Part shown: one piece after another, positions 26,867 to 36,500 of the stretch | Numbering within the stretch: the stretch's first letter is position 1 | Layout: every line of letters begins with the position of its first letter | Notes under the pieces: model-generated | Told to the model about the DNA's origin: nothing | Database searches by the model: none | What the model saw: the letters and a program-made list of their open reading frames with translations, nothing else | Program-made: the position numbers and the translations under genes | NCBI RefSeq assembly: GCF_001613405.1 | Contig: NZ_BDCH01000028.1 | Coordinates: 62,001 to 126,000, forward strand | Length of the DNA stretch: 64,000 nt | From: Nocardia crassostreae | GTDB taxonomy: Bacteria > Actinomycetota > Actinomycetes > Mycobacteriales > Mycobacteriaceae | Reading direction: 5' to 3'

Positions 26867-28147
26867 ATGAGCGGAGGCGAATATCGAGCCGACCGGTCGC
26901 GCGTATTGCTGACCGGCGCCGCGGGTTACATCGGCTCGCACGTGCATCGCGCCCTGCTCGCCGCCGGGCACGACGTGGTGGCCGTGGATGCCATGCTCGA
27001 TGCCGTGCACGGCGCGAACGCGGTTGCGCCCGAGGGGATCTCCCGGGTCGATATCCGCCATCCGGAGCAGGTGGAGCCGCTCCTGGACGGGATCGACGTG
27101 GTCTGCCATCTCGCGGCCGCCGTGCCCTTGGCGAATGTTCCGGAAGGCCCGGTCCGACCGGAGCCCATGTCCGGTCGCCGACCGGGCGCCCGCCCCGTGG
27201 TGGGGCCCGCCCTGCGGGATGCGCCCGATCTCGAGGGCGACGGGCAGTCCGGCCGAGTATCCGGCGCACCCGGCGCCGGGCCGTGCGTCCGGGGACCGGT
27301 CGCCGCGCAACCGGAGGCGGGCCCGCAACGGCCCGGTCCGGTGGGGATGCAGCGGGCGGCGGTCTACGCCTCGCACAATGACGCCGGGACGGCGGTCCTG
27401 CTGGCCGCCATGGAACGCGCCGGGGTGCGGCGGCTGGTACTGGCCTCCTCGGTGGCGGTGTACGGGGAGGGGCGGTATCGCACGGTGCGCGGCGGGCCCT
27501 TCTTCCCGGGACTGCGGCGGCGCACCGATCTGGATCGGGGCATGTTCGATCACCGCGCACCCCGCACCGGGGACGTGCTGACCTGGGAGCCGCTTGGCGA
27601 GGACGCCCCGCTGCGGCCGCGGAGCGCTTATGCGGCAAGCAAAGTCGCGCAGGAGCATTATGCGCTGGCCTGGTCGGCGAGCACCGGATCGGCGGCCACG
27701 GTGCTGCGGTATCACCACGTGTACGGCGATTCGGTCGCGGACAGTCCGCCCATGCGCACCGCGGAATCCGGTGTGGTCGCCCGGTTCCGGGCGGAACTGC
27801 TGGCGGGGCGGGCGCCGCGGATCTTCGAGGACGGCGGGCAGGTACGGGATTTCGTGCACGTGCGCGATGCCGCCGCCGCGACGGTCGCGGCGGTGGAGCG
27901 CGGGCCCGCCGGATTCGTACCGCTGAATATCGCCTCGGGACGGCCGCTCACGCTGTGGGAGGTGGCGTCCATGATGGCGAAGGCGCTCAATGGTCCGGCG
28001 CCCATTGTGACCGGGCACTACCGGATCACCGATATCCGTCATGTGGTGGCCAATCCGGAACGCGCCCGGCACGCGCTCGACTTCACCGCGCGGACCGCGC
28101 CCGCCCGGGGGCTGCCGGACTACGCGACCGGCGGGGCCCGGCGCTAG
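26867..28147 (+). CDS. extended SDR NAD-dependent epimerase/dehydratase with low-complexity insert
   Basis: 426 residues. The Rossmann start VLLTGAAGYIGSHVHRALL, the LVLASSVAVYGEG strand and the catalytic YxxxK in SAYAASKVAQEHYAL mark an extended short-chain dehydrogenase of the sugar-epimerase type. Residues about 95-162 (DNA about 27149-27353) are a Gly/Pro/Arg-rich insert between HLAAAVPLANVPEG and VYASHNDAGT, where relatives have only a short loop. The insert keeps the frame. It starts 28 bases after mtnP and is probably co-transcribed. Substrate unknown. Confidence 0.78.
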   Translation: MSGGEYRADRSRVLLTGAAGYIGSHVHRALLAAGHDVVAVDAMLDAVHGANAVAPEGISRVDIRHPEQVEPLLDGIDVVCHLAAAVPLANVPEGPVRPEPMSGRRPGARPVVGPALRDAPDLEGDGQSGRVSGAPGAGPCVRGPVAAQPEAGPQRPGPVGMQRAAVYASHNDAGTAVLLAAMERAGVRRLVLASSVAVYGEGRYRTVRGGPFFPGLRRRTDLDRGMFDHRAPRTGDVLTWEPLGEDAPLRPRSAYAASKVAQEHYALAWSASTGSAATVLRYHHVYGDSVADSPPMRTAESGVVARFRAELLAGRAPRIFEDGGQVRDFVHVRDAAAATVAAVERGPAGFVPLNIASGRPLTLWEVASMMAKALNGPAPIVTGHYRITDIRHVVANPERARHALDFTARTAPARGLPDYATGGARR

Positions 28148-28189
28148 CCGCTGTGCGGAATCCGCGGCGGCGGGATCTAGGCTCGCGCC

Positions 28190-28750
28190 ATGGAGAATCC
28201 ATTGCGGCTCGAAGTCATTGTGGCCAGCACCCGGCCCGGACGGTTCGCGCCCGTGGTGGCGGACTGGTTTCTGCGGGCCGCGCGCGCCGATGCGCGTTTC
28301 GCGGTGGGCGTCATCGATTTGCTCGAGACGCCGCTGCCGGTGGATCTGACCGAGACGCCGCAGACGCGGGCCTATTGCGAAAGGATCGCCTCCGCCGATG
28401 CTTTCGTGGCGGTGACATCGGAATACAACCACGGATATCCGGCCTCGCTGAAGACCGCCCTGGACACCGCGAAACGCGAATGGCGGGCCAAGCCCATCGG
28501 ATTCGTGAGCTACGGCGGATTGTCCGGCGGGCTGCGCGCGGTCGAGCAATTGCGGCAGGTGGTCGCGGAGATTCACATGGTCTCCATTCGCGAGTCCGTC
28601 AGCTTCGCCGAGGCCAAGCGGAAATTCGATGCCGCGGGGGAGACTCGGGACGGCGCCGCCGTCGACGCGTCCGAGCGGCTGCTGCGCCAACTCGCTTGGT
28701 GGGGAAGCGCATTGCGGGACGCGCGCGCGGCCGATCCGTATCCGGGCTGA
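28190..28750 (+). CDS. NADPH-dependent FMN reductase family protein
   Basis: 186 residues with the flavodoxin-like FMN phosphate loop VIVASTRPGRFAP near the start and the SEYNHGYPASLKTALD motif characteristic of NADPH-dependent FMN/azo/quinone reductases. It probably reduces flavin, quinone or another small acceptor in the cytoplasm. It lies 42 bases after the epimerase gene and converges on eccE. If the eccE frameshift is corrected, the two stop codons lie side by side, at 28748-28750 and 28752-28754. Confidence 0.83.
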   Translation: MENPLRLEVIVASTRPGRFAPVVADWFLRAARADARFAVGVIDLLETPLPVDLTETPQTRAYCERIASADAFVAVTSEYNHGYPASLKTALDTAKREWRAKPIGFVSYGGLSGGLRAVEQLRQVVAEIHMVSIRESVSFAEAKRKFDAAGETRDGAAVDASERLLRQLAWWGSALRDARAADPYPG

Positions 28751-28751
28751 C

Positions 28752-30393
28752 CTACATCGCGAAGGCCGGTGCGGTCCGGGGGGCGGCCGATATAGGTGGT
28801 CTCGCGGGGAATGGAGACCAGGTTCAATTCCACCTCCGTGGTTCCGGTGCGCACGATGATCCGATTGCCCACCGCATCGGGCTGGGTAATGGACAGATCC
28901 GGGCGGGCGGTGGGCCAGCCCAGCGGATGCCCGGCGAGGTACACGGTGGTGATACCGGCGTGCGGGGCGGGGACGAGCACGCCGTCCACGACCGTCGCGG
29001 TGAATCCGGCATCGGCCTGGTGGGTTTCGGTGGCCAGGGCCAGCCGCTCCGGACTGCCTATGGTGGTGAGCAGATGCGCCCACGATTCGGGTCGGTCGGT
29101 CCGGATCAGGATGCGCTCGCCGACCGCCAGCGCGCGGAACACCAGCTGCTGGGCCAGATACATCTCACCGGCCACGTACACGCTCGAAACACCCTGGCCG
29201 ACAACGCGGATGGCGACGCCATTGCCCTCGTCGTCGGAGCCGAGCAGCTGCCCGCAACCCGCCGAGGCCAGTTGCACGGCGTCGACGGCCTCGATCTCGC
29301 GTTCGATGGTGGGCACGGTGGCGTCCAGGCCGGGGACCGCCATCGGCAGCTGGGCGAGCAGGCCCTCACGGTGGCGGCCGTTCATCGAGATCATGTGCCG
29401 CTGCACCGGTTCCTCCGGCAGCTCTCGCGCGGTGAGCCGTCAGGCCGCGCCGATGCGCACGGTCTCGGCGGTCGTGCCGGGGCGCAGGCGCACCGTCACC
29501 GTGGTGCCGCGCGAGGGCGGGACCCACAGCCCGGCCAGCCGTTCGGAGTCGATCTCGCGCGGATCCACCGCGGCCCCGATGTTCACGCTGTTGCCGAGCT
29601 CGGCGTAGCGCCAGCGCTGGGTCACGGCGGCCGGGTCCACGCCCGCGGTGATCTGCAGTGCGGCCTGGGTGATCTCGGGGGCGGTGAGGATGCGCGCCGC
29701 GCAGCCGCCGTCCTCGAGGGTCCGGACGATGCGCTGGGTGGCGATGGTGACCGTGCGGCAGGCGCCGTCCAGGCCGCCGCCGCGGCGGGCCGCGGCGTCC
29801 GGGCAGCGCAGCGGGTCGTAGGCGATGGCCAGCCAGACGGTGCGGTGCGCGGTCGCGGGGAGCGGGCCGAGCAGGGATTCGTAGATGGCGCCCGCGGGCG
29901 TGCCGGAGCGGCTGCGGAATCCGTGCGAGACGATATCGATGCCGTCGAGCAGGATGTCGCGCTGCCGCAGGCGTTTCGCGAGTTCGGCCAGGGGCAGCAG
30001 GTGGGAGGCCGCCACGGTGGCGCGGCCCAGGCGGGTGAGGCCGCCTTTCGGGGGCAGCACCTCGACCACGGCGACCACGCGGCTGCCGTCGCGGTAGAGG
30101 CCGAGCGAGCGGCCGTCGCCCGCGCGGAAGTCGATGAGATCGGCGGGTGGGCGGGCGCGGGTGGGGCGGAAGCGGCAGCGAGTGCCGATCCAGGAGGCAA
30201 CCGAACGTTTGCCGAATGGGATCAAAAGGATCAATCCGACTACTAGCGCCAACCCTAATGCTGGCCAGAAGGGCAATCCGCAGACCAGAGCGACCAGTAT
30301 GGCGACCACGCCGGTCAGTTGGGCGACCAGGAGATTCGCCAGCGTCACGTGTGTCGGCGACGGGCGGAATCGCGCCCTCCTGGATTCGGTCAT
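28752..30393 (-). pseudogene. eccE: type VII secretion protein EccE, disrupted by a stop and a frameshift
   Basis: The N-terminal 317 residues (open frame 29440-30393) have two adjacent membrane helices (LANLLVAQLTGVVAILVALV and FWPALGLALVVGLILLIPFG) and an EccE-like cytoplasmic domain. An in-frame TGA at 29440-29442 ends it. The same frame continues coding-like (LTARELPEEPVQRHMISMN ... LVFRALAVGERILIRTDRPE) to about 28784. There a C6 run at 28778-28783 shifts the frame; with one C less the protein ends YIGRPRTAPAFAM-stop at 28752, next to the neighbour's stop. Restored length is 546 residues, near normal for EccE. Start at the ATG at 30393, with GACGAGG close upstream. EccE is a membrane component of the ESX channel; as read the C-terminal 40% is lost. 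Confidence 0.75.
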
Positions 30394-30504
30394 CCTCGTC
30401 TCCAACGTCTCGGATCGGCCCCTGGTCCGCGGCCGAGTGCGAATGAAGATCCCCGGGAACTGTACTGTGTTCGGCGAACGCAATCACTGGTCGGGGGAGT
30501 TTTC

Positions 30505-31986
30505 ATGCCTTCAAAACCGACGACGCGTTGGCAGGTGAGCGGTTACCGCTTCCTGGTCCGCCGCATGGAACACGCCCTGGTGCGTAGGGACGTGCGAGTG
30601 CTGCACGACCCGATGCGGTCGCAATCGCGGGCCTATGCGGTCGGCATTGTTCTCGCGGTGGTCGCCCTGGCTGGTTGCGGAGTGTTAGCTCTCCTGCGTC
30701 CGCAGGACAAGATCGGCTCCAATCAGATCCTCATCGGCAAGGACACCGGTGCGGTCTACGTGGTCATCGACAATGTGGTGCACCCGGCGCTGAACCTGGC
30801 CTCGGCGCGACTGGCGGCCGGGGAGGCCGCCAAACCCGCGACGGTCAAGGAATCCGAGCTGGCCAAGAAGCCGCGCGGTCAGCTCATCGGCATTCCCGGC
30901 GCCCCCGCCTCGCTGAACTTCGACGCCGCGAGCGCCGGGCACACCTGGACCGTGTGCGACGCGCTGGCCAATGACGGCAGCCGCTCCATCACCACCTCCG
31001 TGCTGGCCGGTGATCCGGCCTTGGGCGACAAGGCATCTCCGCTCGGCTCCGGTAAGGCGCTGCTCGTCCAGGGCCGCGACCATGCCTACCTCGTCTACGA
31101 CAACCAGCGCGCCCGCATCGATCTGAACGATCGCGCGGTCGTGGACGCCCTCGATCTGCGCGGCCGCACCCCCCGCCTCATCAGCGAGGGCCTGCTCAAC
31201 GCCATCCCCGAAGTCCTGCCCCTGGTGGCCCCGCCCATCGCCGATGCCGGTGCGGCCCCGAGGTATTCGCTCGGCGACCACCGCATCGGCGATGTGGTCC
31301 AGGTCCGCACCGACGACGACAAGTACTACGTCGTCCTCGCCGACGGCCTGCAACCGGTCTCCCCCCTGACCGCCGACATCATCCGCAATGCCTACCGCTC
31401 CACCGCTGCCGACGACCGCATCACTCAGGCCGACCGCACCGCCGCCCCCGTCTCCGCCGCCCTCCAGATCTCCGAATACCCCCACAGCGCACCAGAACTC
31501 GTAGACCGCAAAGACCACCCGGTGGACTGCATGTCCTGGAAACCGGTCACCGCCGCCGACAACTCCGACGGCAGCCGCCACGCTGACCTGACCATCCTCA
31601 CCGGCCACGCCGTCCCCATCCCCGACCGCGCCAAACTCGTCCCCCTCGCCCAATCCGACGGCACCGGCCCCAACCTCGACTCGTTCTACACCCAACCCGG
31701 CACCGGCTACTACATCCAAACCACCGGCCTGGAACCCGACAGCCAACGCCGCGACACCCTCTTCTACATTTCCGATTTCGGCGTCCGCTACGGCATCGAA
31801 AACCTCGAATCCGCCAAAGCATTGGGCATGGACCCCGAATCGGTACGCCCCGAACCCGCCCCCTGGCCCATCATCGCCCTTCTGGCCCCCGGCCCCACTT
31901 TGAGCCGAGAGGCCGCCATGGTCGCCCACGACGGCGTAGCCCCCGACCCGAATCCAGCCAAAGAGCCTGTAAAACCGCAGAACTGA
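30505..31986 (+). CDS. eccB: type VII secretion protein EccB
   Basis: 493 residues from the ATG at 30505, preceded by GGGGGAG. EccB features: a cytoplasmic start SKPTTRWQVSGYRFLVRRME, a single membrane helix at about residues 46-66 (AYAVGIVLAVVALAGCGVLA), then a large periplasmic domain with the paired cysteines in WTVCDALAND and PVDCMSWKP. In mycobacterial ESX systems EccB forms the periplasmic part of the membrane complex. It is divergent from eccE with a 111-base promoter region. No disruption is seen. Confidence 0.9.
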   Translation: MPSKPTTRWQVSGYRFLVRRMEHALVRRDVRVLHDPMRSQSRAYAVGIVLAVVALAGCGVLALLRPQDKIGSNQILIGKDTGAVYVVIDNVVHPALNLASARLAAGEAAKPATVKESELAKKPRGQLIGIPGAPASLNFDAASAGHTWTVCDALANDGSRSITTSVLAGDPALGDKASPLGSGKALLVQGRDHAYLVYDNQRARIDLNDRAVVDALDLRGRTPRLISEGLLNAIPEVLPLVAPPIADAGAAPRYSLGDHRIGDVVQVRTDDDKYYVVLADGLQPVSPLTADIIRNAYRSTAADDRITQADRTAAPVSAALQISEYPHSAPELVDRKDHPVDCMSWKPVTAADNSDGSRHADLTILTGHAVPIPDRAKLVPLAQSDGTGPNLDSFYTQPGTGYYIQTTGLEPDSQRRDTLFYISDFGVRYGIENLESAKALGMDPESVRPEPAPWPIIALLAPGPTLSREAAMVAHDGVAPDPNPAKEPVKPQN

Positions 31987-32077
31987 TCGGCCGGTGTCAC
32001 GACCAGAACCCGCGTGTCGGATATCGGTCGCCGGAATTCTGTGTGTCGCAACCCTTTGGCAAGTAGCTTCCGTGACC

Positions 32078-33046
32078 ATGGCTCAGTCGCCGTCGAATCC
32101 ACACGATGCGTTCTTCCGGAAGATGCTGTCCCATGCTCCCGACGCCGCCAGCGAGATACGGGCAGCACTGCCGAACACACTGGCGCAGCACATCGATTGG
32201 GACATGCTGGAGTTGCGGCCGTGCACCTATGTCTCCCAGCACCTGCAGTCGCGGGTCAGCGATCTCCTGTTCCGCACCCGCCTGCACGGCCGCGACGCGT
32301 TCGTCTACGTGCTGATCGAACACCAGAGTCGCCCGGACCCGCTGATGCCGATGCGGATGCTGGAATACATGGTCGGCATCTGGACCGAATACATCCAGGA
32401 CCATTCGTCCGTGGAGCGTCTGCCAGCGGTGATTCCGTTGGTGGTGCACGCGAGCCCCGATGGCCGCAGCTGGAGCAAACCAACTGAGCTGGCAGATCTG
32501 ATCGATGTCGATCCCGTCACCCGTGAAGCCCTCGGTGACTTGTTGCCCCGCTTCCGGTTCCTGCTCGACGATCTCACCGTGCACGTGGTCTCCGCACTGT
32601 GCGGACGAGACTTGACGCCCGCGAGCCGAGTGCTGTTGGTGATTCTGAAGGTCGCGGCCAAGAACAAGCACCTGGGCATGGACCTGTTACCGGTGGTGGA
32701 GGATCTCAACACCCCGATATCCGCGCCCGGTGGGATCGACACGCTGGAGTGCGTCGCGACGTACATAATGAAAGTCGGGGAAACCCCGCCCGCGGACCTG
32801 AAACCGCTCCTCGACCAGCTCGGCCCCGATGCGAAGGAGGTCATCATGACAACCGCAGAACAACTTCGCGCTGAAGGTGAAGCCCGCGGGCTCGCCAAGT
32901 CCCTGCTCGCGATACTGGCGGCGAGATTCGGGCCCGTGCCAACCGGTATCGCCACCACAATTCACGCTGCGAGCGTAGCGCAGTTGGAGGAATGGACTAC
33001 CCGGGCACTAGAGGCGGAAAGCGTCGACGAGGTCTTCGTGGAGTAG
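32078..33046 (+). CDS. Rpn-family recombination-promoting nuclease / putative transposase with DUF4351-like tail
   Basis: 322 residues from the ATG at 32078. The start NPHDAFFRKMLSHAPDAASE and the segment DAFVYVLIEHQSRPDPLMPM are typical of the Rpn/YhgA-like PD-(D/E)XK nuclease family; in E. coli, RpnA-like proteins promote RecA-independent recombination. The C-terminal 65 residues (AKSLLAILAARFGPVPTGI ... ESVDEVFVE) resemble the DUF4351 module often attached to such nucleases. It lies between eccB and eccC, two genes that are close in other ESX-4 loci, so it looks like an insertion. Confidence 0.8.
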   Translation: MAQSPSNPHDAFFRKMLSHAPDAASEIRAALPNTLAQHIDWDMLELRPCTYVSQHLQSRVSDLLFRTRLHGRDAFVYVLIEHQSRPDPLMPMRMLEYMVGIWTEYIQDHSSVERLPAVIPLVVHASPDGRSWSKPTELADLIDVDPVTREALGDLLPRFRFLLDDLTVHVVSALCGRDLTPASRVLLVILKVAAKNKHLGMDLLPVVEDLNTPISAPGGIDTLECVATYIMKVGETPPADLKPLLDQLGPDAKEVIMTTAEQLRAEGEARGLAKSLLAILAARFGPVPTGIATTIHAASVAQLEEWTTRALEAESVDEVFVE

Positions 33047-33049
33047 ATC

Positions 33050-33556
33050 ATGGATCAGCGGCATCCTGGGTCGGCGGCGAATCCACGCGCCGAGGAGGTC
33101 ACCATGACAACCGCGGAACAGCTTCGCGCCGAAGGTGAAGCCCGAGGTGAAGCCCGAGGGCGCGCCAAGGCCTTGCTCGGGATACTGGCGCTGAAATTCG
33201 GGCCCGTGCCAACCGAGGTCACCACCATGATTCACACTGCGGACGAAACGCAGTGGAGGGAATGGATTATCCGCGCAGCTACTACTGCGGAAATTCTCGA
33301 GGACGTCATCCTCGAGGAGCGGATACCGGCGGAACGGCGCCGCGCCGCAGCACGCAGCAGACAGGAAACCCGAGGGCATGCCCACATCCAGCTCTACGCG
33401 CAGATGGTATCGAAATTCGGGAGTTTGCCGATTTGGGTCGCCGAGAAGCTCGGCGCTGCCGATATGCCGCAGTTACAGGTCTGGACCGACTTGATGAAGA
33501 CCGCCGACAGCGTGGACGAAATCTTTCGCCCCCAGCTCTACGCGGATGATTGGTGA
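33050..33556 (+). CDS. orphan protein made of repeated DUF4351-like tails of the upstream nuclease
   Basis: 168 residues, beginning three bases after the Rpn-family gene. It repeats that gene's tail: MTTAEQLRAEGEARGEARGR, then AKALLGILALKFGPVPTEVT, and after a charged linker a second, more diverged copy, MVSKFGSLPIWVAEKLGAAD ending in SVDEIF. It has no nuclease core. At DNA level the region from the ATG at 33104 closely matches that from the ATG at 32846, indicating a tandem duplication of the 3' end of the nuclease gene. It may be a remnant or a helper protein; function unknown. Confidence 0.65.
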   Translation: MDQRHPGSAANPRAEEVTMTTAEQLRAEGEARGEARGRAKALLGILALKFGPVPTEVTTMIHTADETQWREWIIRAATTAEILEDVILEERIPAERRRAAARSRQETRGHAHIQLYAQMVSKFGSLPIWVAEKLGAADMPQLQVWTDLMKTADSVDEIFRPQLYADDW

Positions 33557-33577
33557 GGCGCGGCCTGTTTGGTGTCG

Positions 33578-36500
33578 TCAGGCGGGTGGGAGCCAGCCGA
33601 GTTGGATGAGTTCGTCGCCGGAGCGGGTGGCGTAGGTGCCGCGGCCGGGAAGCATGAGCGCGGGTTTGGTGTGGCCGAAGAGGATGCCCTCGTCTTTGTT
33701 GCAGCTCAGAATGAGGGCGGCGGAGTTGAGTTCCTTGAGGCGGTTCATGGTGGCTTCGTAGAGGGCGCGGCCCGCGCCGCCGGAGCGACGGGCGATGATC
33801 AGGTGGAAGCCGAGGTCTCGGGCGTGGGCCAGGTGGTCGACCAGGGCGTGCAGGGGGTTGCCGCTGGCGGTGGCGACCAGGTCGTAGTCGTCCACGAGGA
33901 CGTAGATTTCGGGGCCGCGCCACCAGGAGCGGTCGCGGAGTTGCTGGGGGTGACGTCGGGGCCGGGCATGCGCTGGGTTACGTAGGCGGCGAGATCGGCC
34001 ATGTTCTGGGTGAATTGGGGGGCGGTGGAGCCGTAACCGGCGAGGTAGCCCTGGGGGACCGAGCCGAGCAGGGTGCGGCGGTAGTCGCCCATGATGATGC
34101 GCGCCTGGTCGGGGGTGTTCGATTCGCAGATCGAGTCGACGAGGGAGCGGAGCAGGGTCGTCTTGCCGGATTCGGAATCGCCGATGACCACGAGGTGGGG
34201 GCTGGCATTGAAATCCAGGTAGACCGGCGCCAGCTCGGCCTCGTTGATGCCGAGGGGGAAGCGCAGGGTCGGTGCCGAGCGGTCGACGCGGGTGGGCCAG
34301 TCGTCGGCGAGGCGCAGCAGCTCCTCGCGGGGAAGGCGTTCGGGGAGCATGCGCACATGCGGGGCGGGACGGCCGGGCGTGGCCTCGGCAATGGCCGAGA
34401 CCGCTTGCGCCACAGCGGGACCCAGGGTGGCCGGGTCGGGATCGGCGTCGATGCGCGGCAGGGCGGTGAGCATGTGCAGCAGGTCGGGTGTCATACCGCG
34501 GCCGGGGCGGCCCATGGGCACCAGGGCGGCGAACCGGCGGCCGAGGTCGGAGTCCATGGGGTCGCCCAGGCGCAGTTCGATGCGGGTGCCGATCTGATCC
34601 TTGAGGGCGGGGCGGGCCTCGGGCCAGCGGGCGAGTGAGATCACGACATGCACGCCGTACGAAAGACCCTGTACTGCAAGGTTCATGACGGTTTGCTCGA
34701 GGGCGTCGAATTCCTGGCGGAACGTGCCGTAGCCGTCGATCACCAGGAAGGCGTCGCCGAACGGGTCCGCGTGCGCGCCGGTGGCGGCGGTGCTGGCATT
34801 CGGTTCCAGGGAGCGCAGCCGCCGGAATTCCGCCATGGATTCGATGCCGAGTTGCCGGAACCGGGCTTCGCGCTGCCGGACCAGGGTGACCATTTCGGCG
34901 ACCGTGCGCCGCACCCGGTCCTCGTCCATGCGACTGGCGACCGAGCCGACATGCGGCAGCCCCTCCAGGCCGAGCAGCGTGCCGCCGCCGAAGCCGAGAC
35001 AGTAGAACTGCACCTGTTCGGCGGTGTGCGCGAGCGACATGGCCATGACCAGGTCACGCAAGGCGGTGGACTTACCGGATTGCGGGCCGCCGACCACGGC
35101 GACATTGCCGCGGGAGCCGGACAGGTCCACCACCAGGGGATCGCGGCGCTGATCGTAGGGGCGGTCCACAATGCCGATGGGCGCGCGCAGCGTGGCGACC
35201 GGATTCCATTCACCGGTCAGGATCGAGCGCGGCAGCAGCTGATCGAGGGTGGCCGGTTCGTCCAGCGGCGGCAGCCAGATCTCGTGCGCGGGGCGGCCGT
35301 GCCCGCGCACGCGCGAGACCAGCATCTGCAGGTTGGAGACCAGCTCGGCATCGGGCCGGGACTGCTCCGGTTCCCGCCGCAGGGGCAGCGGAATGCGGTC
35401 GGCGGCACGGAAATCCACGTGGGTGGCGGTGAACGGCCGCGCCGTCACATCGATATCGCCGGAGTGCCCGTCCTCGCCGACATCGGTCTGGGATCCGCCG
35501 CCCTCGTACGGGCCGGACACATAGGCGGCCTGGAATCGGACGATCTCGCCGGAATCGGATTTGAGGTAGCCGCCGCCGGGGTTGTTCGGCAGGTTGTAGG
35601 CGTCCGGAACACCGAGCACCTGACGAGATTCATTGGCGGAGAAGGTCTTCAGCCCGATGCGGTAGGACAGATGACTTTCGAGCCCCTTGAGCCTGCCTTC
35701 TTCGAGGCGCTGCGAGGCCAACAGCAGATGCACGTGCAGCGAGCGTCCCAGCCGTCCGATCATGGTGAACAGCTCCGCGAAATCCGGGTGCTGCGAGAGC
35801 AATTCGGAGAACTCGTCGAGCACCACGAACAGCGCGGGCAGCGGATCCAGATCCGCCCCGGCCGCGCGCGCCTTCTCGTATTCGGAGACGTTCGCGAAAT
35901 TGCCCGCGGCGCGCAGCACTTCCTGCCGCCGATTCATCTCACCGGCGAGGGCGTCACGCATGCGCTCGACGAGATCGGCCTCCTCTTCCAGATTGGTGAT
36001 GATGGCCGCGACATGCGCGACTCCTTCCAGCCCGAGGAAGGTCGCACCGCCCTTGAAGTCGACGAGCACGAAATTCAGCTGATCCGGGGAATGCGTGGTG
36101 ATGAGCGAAAGCACCAGCGTCCGAAGGAATTCCGACTTGCCCGAGCCGGTCACTCCGATGCACAGCCCGTGTGGGCCCATACCGCCCTCGGCGGCCTCCT
36201 TGATATCGAGGATGACCGGCAGCCCGTCCGCGCCGACCCCGAACGGCACCCGCAGCCGCTCCCGCCCGTAGCGCGGCCGCCACGCGTTCCCCGGATTGAA
36301 CGTGCCGATATCGCCGAGGCCCAGCAACTGCGACCAGGTCGAAATGACTTCGCCCTCGTCACCGGTGGACTCGCTCGCCCGCTGCGTGGCGGCCCGATAG
36401 GGCGCGAGCCGCCGCGCCGCCTGCTCGGCCTCCTTGGCGCTGATCCGGTCGATGGCGGCGAATCGCTCCATCGCCCCGGTGGCTCCGCGCCCCGCGCATT

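Noticed and set aside
28573..28751. Extension of the eccE frame antisense through the FMN reductase gene
   Set aside because: The sequence has no protein character and arises from the frameshift in the C6 run; the reductase is well supported on the other strand.
32078..33556. Complete insertion sequence around the Rpn-type nuclease
   Set aside because: No terminal inverted repeats or target-site duplication could be seen; the family is transposase-like in name but not a classical IS.
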